This document shows, piece by piece, positions 1 to 7,009 of a stretch of DNA of 64,000 nt (positions within the stretch are counted from its first letter, which is position 1; every line of letters starts with the position of its first letter). The translations under genes and the position numbers were made by a program. Origin of the DNA: Oscillospiraceae bacterium (GTDB taxonomy: Bacteria; Bacillota; Clostridia; Oscillospirales; Oscillospiraceae); the NCBI GenBank assembly GCA_902798545.1, contig CADBWQ010000009.1, positions 105,315 through 169,314 on the forward strand, given 5' to 3'. The notes under the pieces were generated by a model. It worked only from the letters and a program-made list of their open reading frames with translations. It had not been told where the DNA came from and made no database searches.

Positions 1-1
1 C

Positions 2-1324
2 TCCAGCTTTTTTGCCGCTTCCAGCCGCTTCGGCTATCCGGAAGAACTCAAGTACCTGGTCAACCGCGCCCATGCGATGGGGATCACGGTTCTCCTGGAT
101 CTGGTCCATTCCCATGCGGTCAAAAACACCGTCGAGGGCATCAACCGTTTTGACGGGACGGACTATCAGTTTTTCCACGCCGGCCCTGAGGGAGATCATC
201 CAGCCTGGGGTACAAAGTGCTTTGACTACGGCAAGCCGGAGGTTCTGCACTTCCTTCTCTCCAACCTGAAATTCTGGCTGACAGAATACCATTTTGACGG
301 GTTCCGCTTTGACGGCGTCACCAGTATGCTCTACCACAATCATGGTCTCGGCGCCGCTTTTACCAACCTTAAGATGTATTTTTCCATGAATACCGACACC
401 GAGGCCATCACCTATCTGCAGCTGGCAAACGCCCTGATCCGCGAGGTGCGCCCGGAGGCCATTACCATCGCCGAGGACATGTCCGGCATGCCCGGTATGT
501 GCGTTCCCATTGAGGGCGGCGGCATCGGCTTTGATTATCGCCTTGCCATGGGTCTGCCGGATATGTGGATCAGACTCATCAGGGAGAAGAAAGACGAAAA
601 CTGGAACCTCAGCTACATCTGGCGCGAGCTCACAGTCCGCATGGCCCCCACGGTTGCTTATGTCGAGAGTCACGACCAGGCGCTGGTCGGAGACCAGACC
701 ATCATGTTCCGTCTGGCCGGTGCCAACATGTACACCGATATGGACAAGATCTGCCATACCCAGACCATCGACCGGGCAATGGCGCTGCACAAGATGCTCC
801 GGCTTCTTACCGCCTCGGCCGGCGGTACCGCTTACCTCAACTTCATGGGCAATGAGTTCGGGCATCCCGAGTGGATTGATTTTCCCCGGGAAGGCAACGG
901 CTGGAGCTACCAGTACTGCCGTCGCCAGTGGAGTCTGGTGGAGAACGGCTATCTCAAGTATGGCCAGCTCAACGAATTCGACAAAGTCATGATCCACGCC
1001 GTACGGGAATCCGGTCTTCTCCGAGAGTGGGCACCGGAGCTCCGATTGCTCAATCAGCGGGATCACATGCTGGCCTATGAGCGCGGCGGACTGGTCTTTG
1101 TCTTCAACTTTGACCCGCAGAACACGCACACCGATTACATCATCCCTGTGAGCGCGGGCTGTGACCACGAAGTGCTCTTCACCACCGATGATGAGGTCTT
1201 CGGCGGCTTTGGAAACATCGGCCATGACCCCTGCTCCGCCTTTGTCCCCGGTCTTCAGGGACCTGCCCTCCGGCTGTGCCTTCCGCCCCGCACCGCGATG
1301 GTGCTCCGGCCGGTGAGATCATAA
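2..1324 (+). CDS. glgB: 1,4-alpha-glucan branching enzyme, eukaryote-type, 5' truncated by window edge
   Basis: A GH13 branching enzyme that makes alpha-1,6 branches in glycogen. The reading frame is open from base 2; the first internal Met is at 77, so the N-terminus lies outside the window. Visible motifs: SSFFAASSRFGYPEELKYL at the start, LLDLVHSHAV (region I), FDGFRFDGVTSML with the nucleophile Asp near base 311, ITIAEDMSGMP with the acid/base Glu, and AYVESHDQALVGD (region IV). NFMGNEFGHPEWIDFPRE follows. This wording matches the eukaryotic/GBE1-like subfamily rather than the classical bacterial GlgB. The C-terminal all-beta domain is complete and the stop is normal. A hairpin follows the stop. 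Confidence 0.93.
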   Translation, partial: SSFFAASSRFGYPEELKYLVNRAHAMGITVLLDLVHSHAVKNTVEGINRFDGTDYQFFHAGPEGDHPAWGTKCFDYGKPEVLHFLLSNLKFWLTEYHFDGFRFDGVTSMLYHNHGLGAAFTNLKMYFSMNTDTEAITYLQLANALIREVRPEAITIAEDMSGMPGMCVPIEGGGIGFDYRLAMGLPDMWIRLIREKKDENWNLSYIWRELTVRMAPTVAYVESHDQALVGDQTIMFRLAGANMYTDMDKICHTQTIDRAMALHKMLRLLTASAGGTAYLNFMGNEFGHPEWIDFPREGNGWSYQYCRRQWSLVENGYLKYGQLNEFDKVMIHAVRESGLLREWAPELRLLNQRDHMLAYERGGLVFVFNFDPQNTHTDYIIPVSAGCDHEVLFTTDDEVFGGFGNIGHDPCSAFVPGLQGPALRLCLPPRTAMVLRPVRS

Positions 1325-1370
1325 GCCTTTCAGATACCGCCGGTATTAACCAACAACGGATAGATAAAAC

Positions 1371-1408
1371 CGCTCTCTGTGGATTTCATTTCCGCAGGGA
1401 GCAGTCTC
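1371..1408 (+). terminator. Probable terminator after glgB
   Basis: The arms GCTCTCTGTGG and CCGCAGGGAGC pair, with G-U wobbles, around a 9-base loop. A pyrimidine-rich tract follows. It lies about 50 bases after the branching enzyme stop. Confidence 0.5.
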
Positions 1409-1472
1409 TTCTTTGTTCACTTTCTTCCGATGCCGGAGATCTCGGCACGCATGCCCTCATACAGTTGAATGA

Positions 1473-2000
1473 TCATAGAATTTTCTTTCTTCCCGCTTGT
1501 CTGCATGTTATACTGGAAACTGGAATTTGATCTATTACCTTTCCAGAAAAGGGGAAATGCATTTTGTTCCGATTTGTGATGCCTGGACTGGATCGAACGA
1601 TTTGACCGGGAACTGTTTTCATAGTCACCCTATCGTTTCTCAGGCAGTCAATCACCACCTGTCTTCCGGCCTGCGAGCGAAACCAGTGCTCCGGATCCTG
1701 AACCCCGTGTTCCAACAGATGTTCTCGCAGGGACGGGCATCGGCTGAAAAGCAGGGCATTGAGCGGCGGCATGTTTTCTTTTTCCTCCTGCGGATAACGC
1801 GCGAAGCGGTCTACTGTGTTCATCATCTCGTATCCCAGATCCCGGGCACAGAAGGATTTGCGTTCTTCCTCAGTCGCAGTGCGGGAAAGGGAGAGGAAGG
1901 TTTCCGTCTTCGCGCGGTGCAGCTCCATTACCTGTTCGAAATACCGCGGAATGCTTTTTGAGGACATGGATTCCAAGCTGCGCTGCAGATAGCGCTGCAT
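1473..2000 (-). CDS. Hypothetical protein or gene remnant
   Basis: An open frame from an internal Met gives about 175 residues with natural composition (MQRYLQRSLESMSSK, then charged helical segments such as FCARDLGYEMMNTVDRFARY). I recognise no family. The start has only a weak purine stretch upstream. The open frame continues further upstream, antisense to another protein-like fragment. It sits in a stretch of decayed genes, so it may be a remnant rather than an expressed gene. Confidence 0.3.
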   Translation of the reverse strand: MQRYLQRSLESMSSKSIPRYFEQVMELHRAKTETFLSLSRTATEEERKSFCARDLGYEMMNTVDRFARYPQEEKENMPPLNALLFSRCPSLREHLLEHGVQDPEHWFRSQAGRQVVIDCLRNDRVTMKTVPGQIVRSSPGITNRNKMHFPFSGKVIDQIPVSSITCRQAGRKKIL

Positions 2001-2006
2001 GATTTT

Positions 2007-2213
2007 TTCCGAGGTAGAGACCGCCCTGCAGCCCTTGTGGTTGTCGCGGGAATGGAAAAGTCGGTGGATTTGCCGGTGCTGATGATCCACGATCCGAATC
2101 ACAGAGACGGCTTTGGAATTGGCCAGCGCATGGCTTTGAGGCTGAATGATGTATACAATGTCGTGAAATATGCGCTCTGTGCTGACTTAAGCGGCGACAG
2201 CCTTTGTTCATAA
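2007..2213 (+). pseudogene. C-terminal gene fragment of unknown family
   Basis: This frame reads as natural protein (LPVLMIHDPNHRDGFGIG, then LNDVYNVVKYALCADL) and ends at TAA. I find no start codon with a ribosome site, and upstream the frame quickly stops looking like protein. I infer the 3' end of a deleted gene. A further 30-codon frame at 2252-2344 (MTLRNTAALLHHVMRKKPHI) follows and may be another shard. Neither is recognisable to me. Confidence 0.3.
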
Positions 2214-2386
2214 GCTCCTACGATAAATCTGGCAGAAAGAGAGAGAAAAAGATGACACTGAGAAACACCGCGGCGCTTCTGCACCATGTGATGCGGAAGA
2301 AACCGCACATTAAAAACGTGATCCAGCCGGTTTTCGGCTACTGAAACGATTTGACCCCCTCTCCCGATCGGGGAGGAAATATACAG

Positions 2387-2746
2387 ATGACGGAGACAAG
2401 GATTTATGTCGGTCTGAATGATGCAGAGACCAGAGAACAGAAATATGAAAACGAGACCTATGTGGATATTCTGAAGGATGTATGCCGGAGCCATCACATT
2501 GCCTTTTCGCTGGATATTGAAGAGGGCGGATACTATCACGAGGATGGGGAATATACGGAGGAGACGTCGCTCATCCTGATTCTGGTTGAGGCGGACCCGG
2601 ACACGGTGCAGGCGATTGCGAAAGATCTGTGCGTCCGCTTCCATCAGGAGTCTGTTCTCATCACAGAGGACCGTGTCTCCGGGCGCTTCATCGGGCTGGA
2701 CGACAAACAGCCATCGTCTTCTACAACATCATGCTCTGCCCGATGA
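2387..2746 (+). CDS. DUF3574-like small protein, probably truncated at its 3' end
   Basis: The ATG is preceded by GGGGAGGAAA at good spacing. The first about 105 residues (MTETRIYVGLNDAETREQ, then a conserved-looking ESVLITEDRVSGRFIG) resemble the small DUF3574-type fold. The last 15 residues turn into an S/T/P-rich string (PSSSTTSC) typical of out-of-frame reading. Another frame there encodes a hydrophobic tail (IVFYNIMLCPMIVRLCSG) ending at 2786. I infer a deletion junction near 2705 that replaced the native end. Function unknown. Confidence 0.5.
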   Translation: MTETRIYVGLNDAETREQKYENETYVDILKDVCRSHHIAFSLDIEEGGYYHEDGEYTEETSLILILVEADPDTVQAIAKDLCVRFHQESVLITEDRVSGRFIGLDDKQPSSSTTSCSAR

Positions 2747-2797
2747 TCGTCCGGCTCTGTTCCGGCAAAGCGGAGGTGGCAGCGTGAAAAACGGTAA

Positions 2798-3421
2798 AAA
2801 TTTGTACAGAAGGAGGGCGTTGCTGTCAAATCGGCAAATTTCAACTCCATTGCACAACTGCTTGGCCCAGATTCTGCCTACGCAGATGCTTTTAACGGCG
2901 GAACACTGACCCATACGTTTCTCGATGTGAACGATTATCACAGATATCATTTTCCGGTCAGCGGTACCATTAAGGAGCTTCGAAAGATTCCCGCGGTAAA
3001 CGGCGCCGGCGGTATTACTGTGTGGAATCCGGATACCTGCCGCTACACACTGATTGATGCGATCCCTGGCTGGCAGATGATTGAAACCCGTGACTGTGTG
3101 ATTATCGACACAGAAGGCCATGGGCTTGTTGCCGTACTGCCAATCGGCATGTCACAGATTTGCTCCTGTAACTGGGAGGCGGATCTTGCAGTAGGTGCCC
3201 GTGTTGAAAAAGGAGATCCGATGGGCTATTTCATGTTTGGCGGGAGCGACATCGTTATGGTTTTTCAGGATGGCGTCGACATTGATTTTCTCTGTGAAGC
3301 CGAAGGCGACGGATTTGCGCATATGTTCATGAGTGAACCCTATGCCAGTCTGATCCCGCGCAGCAGTGAGAATACAGTTCCTTCTCACGAAACGCTACCG
3401 GATCTGGATCTGGCGGCATGA
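2798..3421 (+). pseudogene. psd: Phosphatidylserine decarboxylase remnant (C-terminal part only)
   Basis: The frame is open from 2798, just after an in-frame TAA, and contains PSD hallmarks: FNGGTLTHTFLDVNDYHRYH, HFPVSGTI, and MGYFMFGGSDIVMVF, whose Gly-Ser is the self-cleavage site that makes the pyruvoyl group in this family. The N-terminal half of a normal enzyme is missing. The only usable start is a GTG at 2927, which would drop the conserved histidine-containing segment just before it and has no ribosome site. I therefore call it a 5'-truncated pseudogene. A 164-residue protein from GTG remains possible. Confidence 0.65.
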
Positions 3422-3443
3422 TGGATCTTTAATTTACGGGAAA

Positions 3444-3480
3444 AGCGGCAGCCCGGGTTAATCCCGGGCTGCCGCTCATT
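3444..3480. terminator. Strong bidirectional hairpin
   Basis: A perfect 14-base stem, AGCGGCAGCCCGGG with its complement, encloses a 4-5 base loop. It lies between convergent genes ending at 3421 (plus) and 3492 (minus), so it can serve both. Confidence 0.75.
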
Positions 3481-3491
3481 ATTGCGAGTTG

Positions 3492-5435
3492 CTAAGCCGC
3501 ATCGGCCAGAGCATACTCCTCCACGATACAGTCATACTCTGCAATGGCATCTTCCAACCGTTGCATGAACTCCTGCATATCATACATGCCGTTTTCCCTC
3601 AGCTCCAGACCGGAAAAGCAGAGAGGAACAACTGCAGGGGGCCGCTCCAGACCAAGAAGCGGCATTCCCCGAAGCTGTTCTGCCGTCTGATAAACGAGAC
3701 TGACTGTACAGTATTCAGTATTGTCCTGCTCACGCCAGCGGCAGAATACCAGTTTGCCGCCGATTGGTGTCCTGCCCTCTATCGCTCCGGGAAGCTCATA
3801 TTTCTCAGCGCCGAGGGCCGCCAGAACCGCTCCGATATTTGCGTCATGGCCGCAAAGAAATGTGAAAGTCCTCCCCTCGGTTTCCAGCTCCGAATGGATT
3901 TCCTGCAGGAGAGGATGTGCAGCGTTTGCCGCAATCAGCGGGGCTGTGAAAAGCACATCCCCGTAAACGTCCTTGATTTCCGCGATCTGCTTCCACTGCT
4001 CTAAGGAAAGCACATGGCCGAAAGCCGCCTTCTCAAGGTCCGCTTCTTCATAGTACTGCAGGATCAGCGCGTCGCTGCCAGAACAGGCGACCTGTAATGA
4101 GCCAGTCATACGCGGCTCTTCATTCAGTTCAAAAATCAGCTCCGTGTCATCTGTGCGCAGCGCCTGCTGCGTGCCGTTTGCCCAGGCCTCTGACTGATCG
4201 AGATCGATTACGTCGGCCAGCAGCCCGTAATTGTCTGCAAGACCGTTCACCGCTTCTGTATACATCTCCCAGATCTGTTTTTCCGCAGCAACTATATAGT
4301 CCTGTGATACAAAGCCAAGCTTCGGATTGAATACCGGATCCATTTCATCAAACTCGGCATGGGTCTCAACGGGGATGTTCGCTGCGGGCATCAAGCCTGA
4401 AACAAAATACTGCGCCGTGGCGATGGTACGCTGTCTGGAATTGGCGTAAATGCGTACAGCGCCTTCCTCGGGGAAATAGTTCTCCGGAAAGAGGCCTTCA
4501 GCTTCCAGCCATTTGCGGAAGTATTGCCCCATCTCGGTCTCCAGAACCCCGCCACGCAGAGAGAGTTCGCCTGGGCCGGCAGACCACTCGAACCAGCTGT
4601 GCGGCGTGATCACATCCAGCACAGATCCGTTCCTGCTCAGAGGGGCGCGGATATTGTGCCGGCTTAGCACCAATACCTGCTCCAGCTTGTATCCTTCCTG
4701 TGAAAGGCCGTCTGCCGCAGCAGGCCTTTCGGAAGTTTCTTCCTTCTGCTCCATACCCTCGGCGGCAGATTGGTTCGGCTTCTCGATGGTGGAATCTTCC
4801 GATGACTCCTCTACATACCCGAGTTCGATATAGAGCCTGTAGTACTCGTCATACAGTCCGCAGCAGGCGTCCATGCCCATATTGGAACTGAAAGCTTTTT
4901 GCAGGACTGTTGTCCATGACCCGTATTTCTCAAACAGCTGGTCCGGCGTCGGACCTTCTTCATGGCCGTAGGTTTCCAGGTTGCTCTTCTTCGCGTCAGC
5001 AAGTCCCTCCGGATTCCCGTCATAGGCCTCAAGGCGCAGGCGGTTCCGCTCTTCCGAAACAGCCCTCGCCATTTTCTCAATGGAGGCGCCTTTCTCCCTC
5101 ATCCGGTACAGGATGTCCGTCATGGAATCCATTGATTCATGGTAAGCCCTGCGTTCTGCCTGCGCATTTGCCACGACAGCCGGATCCGTCCAGTCATAAT
5201 CAGCAAATGTGCCCAGCCTTTTGGATTCGGGATCCGGAGAAAAACCATAGACCGCATCCGGATTCTCAACAATATCCTTCATTGCCTCGGGATTGTCCCT
5301 GGGATCATGGATGTATGCAAAGGGACGTTGCTCGGGAACCGTGGTCTCCACGGTTTCCGGTTCCGCCTGCTTCCCGCAGGCTGCCAGCGCAATAATCATG
5401 CAGAAAGCCAGCAGCAGGCAGATTATCTTTTTCAT
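3492..5435 (-). CDS. Histidine acid phosphatase lipoprotein with N-terminal extension
   Basis: A secreted lipoprotein of 647 residues. The signal peptide MKKIICLLLAFCMIIALAAC ends in a lipobox with Cys20. Residues about 40-210 form an alpha-rich domain I do not recognise, followed by a low-complexity E/S/P linker (about 208-245). The phosphatase domain has the catalytic RHNIRAP (R259, H260, R263) and the distal GHD (H530, D531), the branch-2 histidine acid phosphatase pair used by glucose-1-phosphatase, phytase and related enzymes. Substrate is unknown; phytate or sugar phosphates at the cell surface are plausible. It appears monocistronic, with a shared hairpin terminator downstream. Confidence 0.85.
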   Translation of the reverse strand: MKKIICLLLAFCMIIALAACGKQAEPETVETTVPEQRPFAYIHDPRDNPEAMKDIVENPDAVYGFSPDPESKRLGTFADYDWTDPAVVANAQAERRAYHESMDSMTDILYRMREKGASIEKMARAVSEERNRLRLEAYDGNPEGLADAKKSNLETYGHEEGPTPDQLFEKYGSWTTVLQKAFSSNMGMDACCGLYDEYYRLYIELGYVEESSEDSTIEKPNQSAAEGMEQKEETSERPAAADGLSQEGYKLEQVLVLSRHNIRAPLSRNGSVLDVITPHSWFEWSAGPGELSLRGGVLETEMGQYFRKWLEAEGLFPENYFPEEGAVRIYANSRQRTIATAQYFVSGLMPAANIPVETHAEFDEMDPVFNPKLGFVSQDYIVAAEKQIWEMYTEAVNGLADNYGLLADVIDLDQSEAWANGTQQALRTDDTELIFELNEEPRMTGSLQVACSGSDALILQYYEEADLEKAAFGHVLSLEQWKQIAEIKDVYGDVLFTAPLIAANAAHPLLQEIHSELETEGRTFTFLCGHDANIGAVLAALGAEKYELPGAIEGRTPIGGKLVFCRWREQDNTEYCTVSLVYQTAEQLRGMPLLGLERPPAVVPLCFSGLELRENGMYDMQEFMQRLEDAIAEYDCIVEEYALADAA

Positions 5436-5587
5436 GTTTATCCTTCTTTCGTTAATACTGTGACAGTCCTCCTGCGTCTATTGCTCTGTTTCCTTCCGGC
5501 AGGTTTTGAATACCGTTTTCCATCTCCTCATCTCTGTAACAGATTCATTTTTATCCGCACTGCTGCCACACGGAAAGCCGCGATTTC

Positions 5588-6718
5588 TCAGTCCCGGATG
5601 TCCACCGGGACGCCGTTGAGCTCAACGCCGGTATCTGCAGAGATGAGAATGTATTTTTTCCCATCGATGACCCGGGCTTCCACCAGATAGCTGAACTTTG
5701 GGTTCACGCTGATCTTCACTTCCGGCGTGGCGATCTCCATCCTGCTTGTATTGGTGAGGTTCCCCGGACGCAGTACCGCGTCCTCCCCCATCGCTTCGGT
5801 GCATCCGGCACAGAAGGCCTCGACCTCTTCCGGTGTGGCGCCGCTGTTTTCCAGGATCTCTCCCATCTCCTCGACCGTTACGGTCATGGGCTCGGGGTCT
5901 TTGGTCTCCTTGTAGACCGCGATGCGCTCGTTGAGCTGTTCATGTACAGCCTGGACCACGTCGAAGGTGCAGCCCTTGTCCAGCGCGCCGGTGAGAGTCT
6001 CGTTGAAGCTCTCCTTCTGACGTCCGGCAGACATGGGCACCGGTGTACGGAACACCGCGTCTACAAAGTCCTGGTGGCTGGCATTGATGTTTTTGGAGTA
6101 GAAAAGGGCATTATAGATATTCGCCGCGCGCCCATCGAAGGTCGGGAACAGAAAGCCGAGCTCCGGCGCAGCCACGACCTGGCCGATGATGGAGCTGCGA
6201 AAGCGCTTCTCGTCCGCCACATAGCCCAGCTCTGCCTTGCCCGGTTTTACGGGGCAGATGCTGCAGAGCATATATTTGTATACGTCTCCCCGGTCGTCAT
6301 CTTCGCCGTCCTTGCCGTAGTGCGGTACGTCGTAGACATCGTATGCCATCAGGATCAGATAATTCTGGTCCTCCATGTCAATATGGTCGATGATGCACTG
6401 ATAAAAGGCTTCTCGTAGTCCTGCATCCGCCAGCTCGCTTTTGCGCAATGCGGACAGCAGCCGGTGCTCCTCGCTGTCCATGACCTGCTTCGTGGCAAAG
6501 GAGATATCCAGCAGGTTCTTTCCCAGTGCGCCGGAGAGCGACTTTTTCAGCAGGCTCAGATATTTCTCTGTCTCCTCCTGGGTCAGCAGTCCCAGGGGCT
6601 CGTCGATGGATGAGACAATTTCCTTATTTGTATTGACATAGCAGCCATAGATATGATGGATGGCGTTATGTTCGGGGCGAATCCGACGGCGGATTTCGCC
6701 GAGTTCTTTCTGATTCAT
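5588..6718 (-). CDS. DUF4317 family protein
   Basis: A cytosolic protein of 376 residues beginning MNQKELGEIRRRIRPEHNAI, with the family-typical IYGCYVNTNKEIVSSIDEPL, LCSICPVKPGKAELGY and FPTFDGRAANIYNALFYSKN segments. DUF4317 proteins occur in Clostridia and have no established function that I know of. A ribosome site (AAGGAGAAACG) precedes the ATG. No signal peptide or membrane segment is visible. It is alone on its strand between the phosphatase and the divergent flavoprotein, so context gives no functional clue. Confidence 0.85.
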   Translation of the reverse strand: MNQKELGEIRRRIRPEHNAIHHIYGCYVNTNKEIVSSIDEPLGLLTQEETEKYLSLLKKSLSGALGKNLLDISFATKQVMDSEEHRLLSALRKSELADAGLREAFYQCIIDHIDMEDQNYLILMAYDVYDVPHYGKDGEDDDRGDVYKYMLCSICPVKPGKAELGYVADEKRFRSSIIGQVVAAPELGFLFPTFDGRAANIYNALFYSKNINASHQDFVDAVFRTPVPMSAGRQKESFNETLTGALDKGCTFDVVQAVHEQLNERIAVYKETKDPEPMTVTVEEMGEILENSGATPEEVEAFCAGCTEAMGEDAVLRPGNLTNTSRMEIATPEVKISVNPKFSYLVEARVIDGKKYILISADTGVELNGVPVDIRD

Positions 6719-7009
6719 GGGTTTCGCGTTTCTCCTTGTAAAAATACGCTCCGGCAGACATCGGGTTTCTGTTGCCGGGCAAGAGCCATATGATTCTAAT
6801 CGCCGTGGGCGCGAATGTCAACCGGATTCTGCTTTGGGCTTTTTCCGTTTTCCTTCTTTTGTCCGCAGTTAACCTCGTCAAACCGCACAAAAACATGTCA
6901 GAAATGCCCGTTTTGTATAGTGACTTTTTCCTTTTCTTATGATAGACTCATGACGAGCGTGCTAAATTACACCTTAAAATACCATGATTAACACAGAGAG
7001 GGGAAAACC

